In this document: in pieces, positions 8,540 to 19,730 of the stretch
Numbering within the stretch: position 1 is the stretch's first letter
Layout: every line of letters starts with the position of its first letter
From: Ophiostoma sp. CBS 140.51
Taxonomy: Eukaryota; Ascomycota; Sordariomycetes; Ophiostomatales; Ophiostomataceae
NCBI GenBank assembly: GCA_029298735.1
Contig: JANSLP010000386.1
Coordinates: forward strand, 1-28,314
Direction: 5' to 3'
DNA length: 28,314 nt
Translations under genes and position numbers: made by a program
Notes under the pieces: model-generated
What the model saw: only the letters and a program-made list of their open reading frames with translations
Databases searched by the model: none
What the model was told of the DNA's origin: nothing

Positions 8540-11500
8540 GACTTCCTGCTGAGGCGTGTATGCAATTGGGAACGCAGTGAGCATCCTGGGGAAAAAAGAG
8601 AGAAGCAAAAAGAGAGACAGAAACAAAGCAGAGATGGCGATGGGAGCTTGATATACTTTTCGCTCAAAGATGGGCAAGATGGGACCATGTCTCGGCGGGC
8701 AGTAGCTCGGTTTCCCTTTTCTGGGTCCTTTTGCAAGTCTTTTCTCAGCAAAAACCGTGGAAAGTGCTGTCAGTCTTTCTTGCCTTTCTCGGCTGTGTTG
8801 GCTTTCAATTTTTTGCTCGGTCTTGCCTTCCAGCGTCTGGAGCTAAGCAAGTGGGTGCGGGCTAGGAAGGCGCGTGTGGCGACCGCCCGTGGGGTTGGTC
8901 TGGCCGTGTGAGCTTGGGAAGGAGTGATGGAACAAAAGAAAGTAGCGCCGGTTGCGAGGACTCAAGGCGTGTACCTACGGACCAGTTGACAGGCTACGGA
9001 GTACACGACGGTCCTCCGCTCATTCCTTTTTGTTTGACTTTGACATGGCTTGTCTTGATCTTCAACCAGTCGTGCCTTCCTCCCCAATCGCTGGATCAGC
9101 CGAGACACGCCCACTACAAAGCAAAGTGCAGGTGTCTGGCTGCTGACATAGCGTACCCAAAAGGTACTGCAGCTTCTGTTGTACAGCATGTTGCTCTTCC
9201 TTTCTTCACAGTACAATTTGCTCACGACAAAGTACGCATGCGATGAAGAAACGTCAGGATCTACGTTTACACCCCGTTTACACTTTTTGGCCTGTGCTCC
9301 ATGCTCTGCCGCAGATGCCCAAGTTTCCCTACCGACATATGGGCCGGGTGGGTTCCTTCCCACCACTCCCAGGGCCACCTCGAAATTGGCCCGATTGGGA
9401 AGTCGGTCGGTGACGGATTTGATCCTATGGTACGACGCAGGGAAGCAGCGTGCTCGTGGGGAGGAGAGACAGGGAAAGAGCAATGATGTTCGAAAGCCCG
9501 AGATGTGGAAGGCGCGCGAAAGAATTCTCAAAAGCTAGAAAAGAAAGAACGTCCGAGTCAGAAACAAAACCGGCGAAAAACGGCCCAAAAAGGTTAGTGC
9601 GCTCGTCAGGCTGGCCTTCCGCTAAGCACTTTTGTCCGCACATCGCCTCGCTCGCCTGCCAGACTAGCAGGGGGCCTATTGGCTCCATAGAATTTTGCTG
9701 TCAGGAATTAAGCTGCAGAGATGTCTGCAAACGAGCAAACGAGATACTGCACATGTCGTCGTGCCTCGACGAGAACACAGGCGTGCCTTCAAGTAAGCTT
9801 GTACGAGTCTGTTGTCACGGGCAAGTAGCTCTTGCCTTAATTGATAGTGTGGCGCTCCTTGTGTCTTCACGGGTCGTTCCTTCTTGTGTTGCTGCGACCC
9901 TCTCTTGACCCTGCATCGCACTTTCCTTCTGGGAGATTTCCTTCTGGTAGATCTATTTCTGTTCTCGTCGGTGTCCTCGAGTCGACATCGGTCATCCTGC
10001 ACGCTTGTCATGCGGCATTGCGCATGTTTCTGTGAGTATCGTCACTCTTCTTCACTTCTTTTTTCCACGCAACCGCCATAACCCTTGACCGTCGTTTCGT
10101 TTCGTCGGACAATCCCTCTTTTCCGAATCGAGTGAGTGCTCGCGTGCCCCTCTTGACGTTGAGTTGGCGTACGGAGCTTTCTCTGCACATTGTCGTGAGC
10201 CAAGAAACAACCAAGGAAACAGCCAAGAATGCTCCTTCCCCCACTACGATGTATCTATCACTTTTTCCTCTTTGCACTTTCCTGTCGACGGAATTGGAGA
10301 TTAGCGGGTCCAGGCCCCAAATCTCACACGCCATCACAGCTTTAAGATCTTTCGACCAATAAGAGCGCCGGATCTACACACGTGTGTCAACGAGAGGGTC
10401 GCAAGGCCTCCCCACGCAAAAATACCCCTGTCCGGCTGTTAGTCTGCTGTTGGAGGGTTTTCTGGAGGAGCAGCCTCGCACAGCCGCCCCGACCCACCTC
10501 TCCCACCCAAATGCCAACCGGCCGCCCTCCCTCTTTTTTCATGTGGATACCAAGAACCAGACCAGCCCAGACTGATGGAGACTTCTTTGGAACAGCAACT
10601 CACAGTCCAGAATCGAGCCCACGTGCCATGCCTCTCGTCTCGGAGAGGTGTACTTTGTCAACATCCAAATTTTGCAAAGACAGAAAGTACCTTGGTAACA
10701 ACTTCCCTTTTGGGACTGCATCAACGGCCATCCAGCCAGTCAGAGTCGCTCTTTCCTTTCCCTCGTTTCCCTCTCATCACCGCTCTCACTCTTCAGGGTC
10801 AACGCTAGAGCATCGACCCGGGACAGACAGCTTCCCTCTACCGCTTCCCATAAATTCGCGTTGTCGCCTGGCCGCACTCCATCTTCCTCGGTGGTGCTTT
10901 TTGCTTGCCGTTCGAGCCGGCGACTCCATCAATGGAAGCCACATTACCATCATGCTCGCGATGAAGAAATGTCGCAGCTATTCCGACTTCTGCGCGGCTT
11001 TGATTGAAGCTCAAGCTGTAAGACAGAGGGGTACGAAGTAGGAACTGTGGACGAACGGGTCCCAAGGGACCACTATTGATTTTGGTCGGGGCTTTTTGGT
11101 GTTGTCAGTTCGCTTTGCACGTGTCGTAGCCTGGGGAAGGAGCACGTCGTCGCAACACGGCCTGCCATTGGTCCGTTTCAACGTCCCCCTTTATTTGGTT
11201 TGTTTCTGTGTCTTGAATCTGGCGTTGCCCACATCCTTACGATTCTTTGGCGGGTGTTCCTTGATTCTCCTGTGTGTGTTTCTTTGTTTCGTAGGACTCT
11301 CTTTGCGTCTTCTTCTTCAAGGTGCACAAACGAGTGTGGCCTTTGGCTTCTTGGCCAAACACCGAATGGTAAGAGAATACTGGTTTTTGAGTCGGGTTGG
11401 CCGTACATGTCGTAGAAGTAAACCAACTTACAGTGAGTAATGCACCCGCTCCCTGCTTTTCGAGTATTCTATCCCGCCTGTTCTTGCCCCTTGATTGCCT

Positions 11501-11823
11501 TTTTATCAAAAGAAATATCCCGTAGTGGTGCACATAATTTCTGTTTTCTATGTCTTCTCTCCACCAACATCGTCGTTGACGACATATCTCTTGGCCATTC
11601 TTGGCTTCATATCCTCCCGTTGGACAGAAGACGTCACGGATCGGTATGTCAACATTGGCATCGTACAAATTACCACCATCCTCCTCTCTCCCCAGATCCC
11701 CATCCATCGGACGGCACTCCCGCCCATGGTCGCGGTCTTGGTGTCATATCTTGGCGATGAGCATCGGGGAGGCATCGTCACCTTTCCCGTCGAGCACCCA
11801 CTGCACCATCATTCAGTCCTGGG

Positions 11824-11849
11824 CAAAGCTTGTTGGACGACAAGCTTTG
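11824..11849. repeat. Perfect inverted repeat, 10-bp arms, 6-nt loop
   Basis: The left arm CAAAGCTTGT (11824-11833) is exactly complementary to the right arm ACAAGCTTTG (11840-11849), with loop TGGACG. The transcript could form a stable hairpin. It lies in the large gene-free region. Confidence 0.85.
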
Positions 11850-12757
11850 TGCTTCTCAACAGTCCGGTTTTCTCGACGGGGGAGACCCAGCTGGCGTGTC
11901 TGGGCAGCCAAGACCTGGGGGATCGGAGCCTTGTTGGTCTACAAAATCGTCAGATGGCGGGAGGGAAAGGGTTTGAAGAGCTCAAGGAAGAGGAAGAGGA
12001 GGAAAGCGACGATAGATTTCTCTCGTAGCACCGATGCCCAGACCTCGTGCCGACGATACAACGTCTTGGTATTGGAACGAAGTGGTCCTTCTCGAGAAAG
12101 AGGTGAGTACTGTTGGGTCGGACTTCACGATAAGCCTTTCCCTCCAGCCCACACCACCCTCATTTCCCTTGGCTTCCTCCTGCGGCGTCTTCCTTTTTCG
12201 TCTTGTCCTCTCATCGTCCGGGAGCCGTGCATGTACTATTTTCAGCAAGGCTGCTTGGCTGACGATGAAAAGGAAGGCGAAAGTGTGAGGCGTGACATTG
12301 CCAAGCCATGCCTGACTCTTGTTTCTCTTTCGGGCACACCCCCCTTTCCGCACTCCCTCCCCCTTCACCCCTGCCGGCCTGCCGGTTTCCTTCTTCCGCC
12401 ACCGACGGGGACCCATCCAGAGTGAGAGCTCGGCGCACGTTTTTGTTCTTTGGCCTTTCTGTCCTTCTTTCCTTTCTCCTTCTATTCCCTTTTCGGTGTT
12501 TCCCTGTCCCTTTTCTTCCTCCGTTCCCAGCAAATGGGGTGACCCGCCGTCCCCATCTGCCCTCTGCACTGCATCGTTCTGGTGGTACTTTACACCATCG
12601 TCCATCGTCCGCACATATGTACAGTATCTTACCGTACCTACATGATAAGAAAGGGCCAAAACGCATCCTGCAGCTCTCGCACGACGCCGCCGCCCAGTTT
12701 ACCCATCGGCTCGGAAGTTAAGGCGGCTCCCCACCCTTTGCGTGTAGAATAACGACG

Positions 12758-12860
12758 TCCTTTTTATTTTATTGAATTTATCTCTTGTCTACTCTATTTA
12801 TCGATTTTATCGATGATCACTATTTTGATTTTATTGATCTATTTGATTTTATCTCTCTGA
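12758..12860. repeat. AT-rich zone with diverged ATTTTAT/TGATT repeats
   Basis: The stretch is built from recurring GATTTTAT, ATTGAT and ATCGAT elements and is far more AT-rich than the surrounding sequence. It has no coding potential. Confidence 0.6.
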
Positions 12861-14239
12861 AATGTTTTATTCTTTTAACGTTACTTACACGATGAAGCTA
12901 GCAGATTTTTTCTTGAACGTCGTCTTAGTCTCTTCTCTTTGTTTACTTACCACGGCCAGGCATATCGTATTCTCTAGCTCTCTCATTCCCATTGCATTTC
13001 CACATTTCCGTCTTCTTTTCTTCGTCTTATTCTCGTCGTGCCCCATTTCCCTGCATATATGCATCAAATACCTTATTTCGCTTTGACAACGAAAATCCGT
13101 CTTCCTTGTTCCTGTTTCTGAGCTCCGTCCACGCGGTTTTGAATATGTGGATTCCTATTCAGGATACTGACCGAGATGCTGCCTTTTGTGGGCTCTCGGA
13201 CGCCATCATAGCTCCGTATTTATTCCTCTTTCCCTTTTTCTCAAACCGCGTGTTCACTCCTTTTGTTTGAAAAAAAAAGTTTTTCCTATACTTGTTGTAG
13301 CTTGCCCGTTGGTGTCGGCAATATCACGCGTCGTATGGTTGCTTGTCAGGATGTCGTGAGCCTTTTTGTCCCTGCATCCCTTTGTTTTTTTGTTTTTTTT
13401 GCCCATTCTCCTTCATTGTCAGCGCGTTACCGACCGTCTGGACGTCGCGTGCCACCGACGACTGGTCCGAAGCGCAGGACGAGCATCACCGAGAACAAGC
13501 GAGTGGGGGCTTCATGCATATGCGCCTGTCAAGCTTTTCTTCCTTCCTTCTTTTTCCCTACTCCGTACATTTACACGCACTCTCTTGCCCCTTGTGTGAC
13601 CGACCACGCAGCTTGTTTATGCTCCCCACGTTTTTTTTTCTTTCTTCTTCTTCGTTCTAACGCCCATTTCCTTGTGACCATCGCAGTTTGTGCCTACCCA
13701 AACGGACATGACCGACGGGGCTAGCAGCTGAAGTTAAACTTTCGCTTTGCACGCCGTTTTATTCGTCCAGACAACACGAAAAGGGAGATCATCTTTTTGT
13801 GAATCCCTTATTGCCGCGTGGTCGTCCCGCAGACATGCTTGCATAGTGTAGCTGAAGGTGCCCTTGCAAGGGCTGTGTGAAGTGTGCCTGACTTGACTCT
13901 ATTTTATTGCCTACTTCCTTGCGTAGTTTGTTTCTTAATTCTGCATCCGTGACCGAGAAGCAAAAAGTGAGAGTAGGGAACCAACAAAAATAGGCGCCGC
14001 TTATTTTTCTTATTGCATCTTTTCCCTTTCACTGACCCTCTTTCGTGCCTGACCCTCAACCCACGCGCTCGGTCAGGATGTGCTCTTTAAGCTATTATTG
14101 GACGATGAATGTATCGTAGCATTGAAGCAGTCGAGAGTGGATGGCCTTTTGGATGGACATATGCGACCCTGTGTGAGTGCGCGTGTGTCCTTTCAGTCTG
14201 ATGTAATATGTGGTATGTTGGACATGGCACGGAACACGG

Positions 14240-14277
14240 CACGCGAGGACACGCGAGATATACACGCGAGACACGAG
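14240..14277. repeat. Short imperfect tandem repeat of CACGCGAG
   Basis: CACGCGAG occurs at 14240-14247, 14250-14257 and 14263-14270, and a shortened CACGAG copy ends at 14277. The spacing of 10-13 nt suggests a degenerate repeat. It lies about 330 bp beyond the 3' end of the Zn2Cys6 gene. Confidence 0.6.
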
Positions 14278-14603
14278 GTGACTATGTACCCCTTCTAACA
14301 GGAGACCACGTTGAGCCTCAAGAGAGCACGACGTCGTGCATCGTACCAACAAGGCTTGTGTTGCATCTCGAGATGTTATTCAGTCATGTTACCAGCTGTC
14401 GAGCACACAAAGAGTACGAAGATGAAGCACACGACATCCATGACGTTCAAGTCTTTGTCCTCGCGGTTCAACACAAGCTTTCTTGGAGTTCGGCAGTAAT
14501 CATCTTGGCATCTTGGCATAGCAGCACGTGTATTCAAAACAAATTTCCTTTCATAGGCTAACATTACATTATACATCATTAACAATTTCCCTAGAGTGGC
14601 TCG

Positions 14604-16731
14604 TCAGAACCTCGGAAACATGCCCTCCAGCCAGATATCGCCCCAGCCGACGGTCGTCTGTGCCAGCACGGACTCGACCATGGCCCAGGGCGGACGGTCG
14701 CCCTCTCCGGCTCCTGTGATGCCACCAACGTTGCTGTCACCGATCAAGCCGACCTCGCTGGCTTCCAGTCTCGTGGCCACGGCCGCCCTTAGGACACGCA
14801 CCAGGTGTGCTACCCGTCCGAAAATGTCGTCAATCTGGCGTTGCGGGCCCAACCATAGACCTCTTCCCAAACCGGCAGCTGCACTTTTCAAGCGTTCGGC
14901 GAAGCGGTCGAGTACGTCCAGCAAATCGATGGTGGCACGGACAGAACGGGTGTCGATGGAGACTTCGATGAGAGGAGCAAGGGGCGGCAGTGTGGACAGC
15001 CTCACGAGAGTGACAATGGCGCGGGACAGCTGGGCCCAGACCATGAAAGAGTAGCCGGCGAACGATGTGGCAGGGACTCCCTCGAGAAGAGAATCGCACA
15101 AAGCGCGGATGGCATGGACGGAGCGCCAGTAGCACTGGACACGGTCGACATCCGAGGCCGCGCCAGCGGCCTCTGTGCCATCTGTTGCCGTAGTTTGAGC
15201 CGCCGCCTCCGGCGACGGGGAGTAGTTGGCCGAAAAGGTCATTTCATTCAGACTGAGCTCGACATAATGTTCGTGGGCAGTAAAGATGGTGCCCCAAAGC
15301 TGGTTCTGCAGGTCTTGATCCAAATTCCGGGGACTTGTTGGAGGAAATTGGGGCCGCCTCCCCTTGAGCTCTTCGAGTTGTGTCTGAAAAGCCTGGGTGA
15401 TGTATAAAGGCAGCGCGGCCTCGTGTTCACGGGAATGGATGGCGCGCTGGACAACCTGCTGGAGACGGACCTGATAGGCCAGCACGAAGTCACCCAGACA
15501 GGATGTATGGGCCTCGACAGCGCGCAGACAGTCGTCCATCTGCGGCGTCCAGCGCATGCCGTCAATCTGGGCAAAGTATATGGATGTACTGCAAAGTTAG
15601 TGGTGGTCACAAATAGGAGAGAGGGTGGACTCACGACGACGTAATGAGAAAGCAGCCGAGGACGGCCCGTTGCTTCTCGAGTGTTTCCTCTTCTTCGGAG
15701 AGGAAGGTATCCTTCTCTTGGTCGGTGTCGACAGCACCTTCGGCACCGTCTTCTCGGTCGTACCCCTTCTCGTCACACTTTTCATTGCTGCTGGTGTAGG
15801 TTGTCAACAGATGCTGGTCCACAGGCAGCGGCTTGTTGAGGCGCATATCGCAGACGATGGACTGCGCCATCATGACAAGCCGTGACAGCGTCCCACTGCG
15901 ACTGACCATGGGATCCGAGCCCCAGGCAATGTACACCAACAGGCCCAGCAGCAAATCCAGATTGGACTTGTTCTCCAACAGCATTTCTTTAGCCAACAAC
16001 TCCTTGATGGCCCGGCCCTGAGCGACCTTGTCGCGGACAAGTGTAGTAGTGGCGGCCACAATACATCGGAGGAGGAAGGGCCGGTGCTGCTGTAGTTGTT
16101 GAGACGTCGTCTCTGATGAAAACGACAAGAACGGACAAAACGGTAAAAATGTAGACCGAAAGACAATCCATGAGTTCTCCAAAGCTTCCTTGGAGAGAGA
16201 TTCGTAGAAAACGGCCGAATTCCCTGTGACAGATGTTCCCTCATTGCTGCTGCTGCCATCCGCTGTGGCCGGGCTCGACAGAGAAACCGGCGTATGCTGA
16301 CACTGTGGCCGGTTCTTGGTTGGCTGTGCTGGCGGCAGTGGAAGTTGGTCAATGATGGCTCCCCGCAAATGCTCATCCATCCGACCACCAAATATATCCC
16401 TCAAAGCAGCAGCCGTGGCCGGAGCTGGCGCTTGTGTCACCGACTGCAGCATCGACATGATGCCGTCCAGCTTTTCTTCAATGTTGGCCACCCGCTCGTC
16501 GGACGTGCCCGACGTCAAGACTGGCGACGCAGCCTTGGGCCGGCTCCTCTTCCGGATGGCCTCGGACGAGTGGCACGTCTTTTGTAGACGGTGGCATCGC
16601 TCGCAGCCGTCGCCGTCGGGTCGGGAGACACAGCGGCACTTGGCCTTGAAGCAGTGGAGGCAGGCCTGGCCGTACGGTGCGGAGTGGCTGGGCCCGCGTG
16701 GGGCTGCCTCTACTGAGCGACGTGCGGGCAT
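14604..16731 (-). CDS. Zn2Cys6 (Gal4-type) transcription regulator
   Basis: The gene has two exons, 16731-15635 and 15588-14604. The 46-nt intron 15634-15589 has donor GTGAGT, an ACTAAC branch and a GCAG acceptor. The product is 693 aa. The binuclear zinc cluster has perfect spacing C-x2-C-x6-C-x8-C-x2-C-x6-C with Cys24, 27, 34, 43, 46 and 53 (QACLHCFKAKCRC, then GCERCHRLQKTC). A basic linker RKRSRPK follows, then a short amphipathic helix at about 78-98 (RVANIEEKLDGIMSMLQSV) suited to dimerisation. The remaining 590 residues are mostly helical, like the middle regulatory region of this family, with an acidic insert (about 320-350) just before the intron junction. It should be a nuclear DNA-binding activator or repressor. 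Its targets cannot be read from the sequence. The nearest gene 5' of it is RPT4, in tandem, so no cluster role is implied. Confidence 0.92.
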
Positions 16732-17364
16732 CAGTCTGGCTGGTGGACGAGTACGTCGTCGTCCGTTGTATGCTGTTGACGTCCTCGGTGTGGTCGTGAG
16801 GTAAGTTGTTAGTCAGCGGATTTCGCGGAGTTGGCGGAATTGGCGACGGTAGAAGGTAAGCTCTGCGCGACGACATGCATATACCGCAACAGACAAATAA
16901 ATTGTGATAAAATATGCAGTCGATACTATGTTGCATTAATGCGTCTTCGGATTTTTTTTTTCTTGAATTAACGTGAGTTTCCTCTGAGTCCCTGGTAGTC
17001 TTATGAGGCTTTCCCCCAGTGCGGAGTTTTCAATTCCGAAATCCGGTCCAATCACAAATTCCGATATATTCAGTCCAAAATCGGTGCAAGTCGGTCCACG
17101 GCGTCACTAAGACTGCGTCTACGGATGGCCGGACTCGACTGTTTTCCTATTATGGACGACAAAAAGGATGCAAGATGTAGTTCATAAAGTCACTGCGTTT
17201 ATTTGAGGCCTTCATTGACGTGACGTTTATGATTTATTGAGCCAGAAGAATACTCTATTTGTACACGCAAGCAAATCAAATGCAAGCCAACACCGAAGAA
17301 TAAGACTGTAAAAATCAAATGAATATGCTCGACCTTTCGTAAACCCTTCTTTCTCCCCTCCTCT
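16732..17364. other. Intergenic region between the Zn2Cys6 gene and RPT4
   Basis: This 633-bp stretch contains the 5' region of the Zn2Cys6 gene (with the CGG-rich segment) and, at about 17160-17364, the AT-richer 3' flank of RPT4. I see no additional gene. Confidence 0.6.
17016..17133. promoter_or_regulatory. Cluster of CGG/CCG triplets upstream of the Zn2Cys6 gene
   Basis: About nine CGG or CCG triplets occur in this roughly 120-bp stretch, 285-400 bp upstream of the regulator's start. They include two copies of CGGTCCA (17044-17050, 17092-17098). CGG triplets are the known half-sites of Zn2Cys6 proteins, so autoregulation is possible. This is inference only. Confidence 0.3.
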
Positions 17365-18593
17365 CTACAACTTCTGGTACTCCAGCTTGCCCTCCAGCTT
17401 CTTGGTCTCGGCGACCTTGCGCACTGCCTTGTTGAAGTCGTCTTGGTTGACCGCGTCCCGGTAGTCCTTGATGGCAAAGAGGCCGCTAAACTGCCGTTAG
17501 TATGCTGTATTCCAATTAGAATAGAGAAGGGATGTACTCACGCCTCCGTTACAACGTTCCGCAGATCGGCACCGTTGAGGCCGTCGCTCATCTTGACCAC
17601 GCTCTCAAAGTCAATGTCGCCCTCGGTAATCACACTCGCCGCATGAATCTTGAGAATCTCGAGGCGGCCCACCTCGTTGGGCAGCGCAATCTCAATCTTG
17701 CGGTCTAGCCGGCCGGCACGCAGCAGCGCCGGGTCCAGCGTGTCGGGGCGGTTCGTCGCCATGATAATCTTGGTCTTGCCCAGGTAATCAAAACCGTCGA
17801 GCTGGTTCAGCAGCTCCATCAGGGTACGCTGAATCTCACGGTCAGCACTTGTGCCCTCCGAGAAGCGGCGACCGCCAATGGCATCGATTTCGTCCATGAA
17901 GATGATGCACGGCTCGTGCTCCTTGGCGTAGCCAAACATTTCGCGAATCAGCCGTGCCGACTCGCCAATGTACTTGTCGACAATAGCCGACGACACCACT
18001 TTCAGGAAATTGGTCTCCAAAGAGCTGGCGACGGCGCGGGCCAGAAGCGTCTTGCCCGTACCGGGCGGGCCGTACAGCAACACACCCTTGGGCGGCTTGA
18101 TGCCAACTCTGAGGAACAATTCAGGATTCTTCAAGGGAAGCTCAATGACTTCGCGCAGCTCGCGGATCTGGTCGTTGAGCCCGCCGATGCCGGCAAAGTT
18201 GACCTGCCCCGGGTCCTCGAGGGACATATTGTACACCAGCGGGTCGACCTCGCGCGGCAGCATGCGCATGATTGTGAGCGTCGTCATGTCCAGGGCCACA
18301 CGCGTGCCCTGCTTGAGCTTGGCCCGGTCGACCTTGGACCGGCAACCCACAACATAGCGGGGGCCAGAAGACGCTTTCACGATAAATCTCTCTTCATCGA
18401 GTTGCTTGAGTACCTCGCCGATAATCTGACCAACACTTTGGAGTGCCTTAATGTTCTCTTCAGTCTGGTCGTAGTCGCGTTGTAAGCCCTTGATTTCGAG
18501 GCGCAGGTCTTTGAGCTTGGCCTCCCACTCGCGGGACTCAATGAGCCGGTCTTTGAATTGCGAAAGAGCGTGTTCGCGCTCCTGGTCGGCCAT
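17365..18593 (-). CDS. RPT4: 26S proteasome regulatory ATPase Rpt4 (subunit 10B)
   Basis: The gene has two exons, 18593-17542 and 17485-17365. The 56-nt intron 17541-17486 has donor GTGAGT, a TACTAAC branch and a TTTAG acceptor. The product is 390 aa, the usual Rpt4 length. It has an N-terminal coiled coil (about 1-65), an OB-fold segment (about 66-125) and the AAA+ domain. Visible motifs are Walker A GPPGTGKT (175-182), Walker B IIFMDEID (230-237), the ISS/pore-region residues SSAIVDKYIGESARLIREMF, and arginine fingers in ALLRAGRLDRK (Arg292, Arg295). The C-terminus EYQKL lacks the HbYX motif, as expected for Rpt4. It forms part of the hexameric ATPase ring that unfolds ubiquitylated substrates into the 20S core, in nucleus and cytosol. 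It is divergent from LSM2. Confidence 0.97.
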
Positions 18594-19311
18594 TGTGTGT
18601 GTGTGTGCTGGGGGGGTGAGGGAGAGAGAAGGGAGAGAGGGAGGAGAGTCGAAGATGTCGGAGGGGTCGATGAAAGTGTCGACGTCGCGATGGGTGGCGA
18701 TGGATGGAGGACTCGACGATTCGATTCGATGGTGAGTAGTGTCGTCGATGATAAAGAAATGCGATTGTCGTCAATCCGTAGAAGGTATGGAGTGGTGGAT
18801 TGGTTGTGGTTGAAGATGAAGTATTGATGTTCAGTGACGATATTTGGTGGAGGCGAAATGGCGTCTTGTCAACCGTGGACGTGGACGCTCGTGGTCGCCC
18901 AGGGAAAGAGCTTACCTCAAGCTTCTGCTGCCTTGCGCCTGTTTGGCTCGTTGGCGGTACCTGGGCGTACCTAGAACGGTTTAGTCTGGGTTGGCCACTC
19001 GTCGCTGCTAGCCGTGGAGCCGGATTATGAGTTTTGCCGGTCCGTCAACTGTCTGGCAGAGGTGGTCGTATTACATAAGGTGGGAGAAAGAGGGGCCCAC
19101 TTTTAAATCGACGCCTGCTTCCAGGCGCATCCCGCCAAAACTGGATCACGACGAGCCCATATGACGATTGAGACGAATTAATAGACGCGACCAAGACAAT
19201 CAACACCACGACTACGACGACGACTCTTACGACACGCGTCTGGCTGGACTGGACTTTTCTTTTCTTCTCACAGTCTCCTCGTTTCCCGGGTGAAAGCCCT
19301 CCGTCTTCACC
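18594..19311. promoter_or_regulatory. Shared divergent promoter region RPT4-LSM2
   Basis: These 718 bp separate the start codons of RPT4 (minus) and LSM2 (plus) and must hold both promoters. The RPT4 side has a (GT)n/G7 run and a purine-rich plus strand. The LSM2 side has repeated ACGAC elements and an ACGCGT at about 19230. No other gene is seen. Confidence 0.6.
18608..18915 (-). other. Possible 5' UTR intron of RPT4
   Basis: Fourteen bases upstream of the ATG, the minus strand reads CCCCCCCAG after a long CT tract, which looks like a splice acceptor. The best donor upstream is GTAAGC (18915-18910). That would give a 308-nt leader intron. No strong CTRAC branch is visible near the acceptor, so this is tentative. 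A (GT)n run lies between the acceptor and the ATG. Confidence 0.3.
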
Positions 19312-19730
19312 ATGTTGTTCTTTAGGTGAGTTCTCATGAACGAGGAATGAGATGAGATGAGGTGACACTGACACACGCACGACAGCTTCTTCAAGACTCT
19401 CATCGACACAACTGTCACCGTCGAACTCAAAAATGACATCCAGATCCGCGGCACCCTCAAGTCTGTTGATCAGTACCTCAACATTAAGCTCGACGACATC
19501 ACCGTCGTCGAGGAGATCAAATATCCCCATCTTGTGAGTCTCCCTGCTCATACTGTTGATATTGTTCATCGCTGACTGTGCAGAGCGCCGTCAAAAATGT
19601 CTTCATCCGCGGCAGCGTGGTGCGCTACGTCCACCTGCCCGCAGCTGCTGTCGATGTCCCCCTCCTCGAGGACGCCACACGGAGAGAAGCGGCCAACAAT
19701 GCACCAAAAGCCACGGCCGCCGCAAGGTAG
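19312..19730 (+). CDS. LSM2: U6 snRNA-associated Sm-like protein Lsm2
   Basis: The gene has three exons, 19312-19325, 19386-19533 and 19584-19730, with introns of 60 and 50 nt. Both donors are GTGAGT and both acceptors CAG, with CTGAC branches. The product is 102 aa. It starts MLFFSFFKTL, as Lsm2 orthologues do, and carries the Sm1 motif (about 14-45, including KSVDQYLNIKLDDI) and the Sm2 motif (KNVFIRGSVVRYVHLP, 58-73). A short Ala-rich tail follows that is slightly longer than in animals. Lsm2 belongs to the Lsm2-8 ring that binds the U6 snRNA 3' end in the nucleus and to the Lsm1-7 ring that promotes mRNA decapping in the cytoplasm. The first coding exon holds only 14 nt (four codons plus two bases), easily missed by gene callers. 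An ACGCGT lies about 80 bp upstream. Confidence 0.96.

Larger units (their letters stand above)
8403..14603. other. 6.2-kb region without a supported gene
   Basis: Beyond the transporter promoter I find no coding region I can defend. Several open frames reach 150-274 codons (for example 10382-11041, 11495-12028, 11601-12425 plus; 11982-12659 minus). They overlap in competing frames, are low in complexity and match no family I know. The plus strand is pyrimidine-rich over long stretches, especially about 9.9-13.7 kb. Structured elements include a 10-bp-stem hairpin (11824-11849), an AT-rich repeat zone (12758-12860) and a CACGCGAG repeat (14240-14277). CACGTG also occurs at 10379, 10620, 11118 and 14525. 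A long non-coding RNA, a multi-exon orphan gene or an extended regulatory region all remain possible. Confidence 0.5.

Noticed and set aside
10382..11041. 219-codon plus-strand open frame in the gene-free region
   Set aside because: It lacks domain or motif similarity, has mixed low-complexity composition and overlaps open frames in other phases. It is not strong enough to call.
11601..12425. 274-codon plus-strand open frame, with a competing 177-codon frame at 11495-12028
   Set aside because: Two overlapping phases are both open and neither shows a recognisable protein. Chance openness in CT-rich DNA is likelier.
1..17000. Secondary-metabolite cluster linking the two regulators, the transporter and the secreted protein
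   Set aside because: No backbone enzyme (PKS, NRPS, terpene synthase) or tailoring enzyme is present, and the genes are separated by several kilobases.
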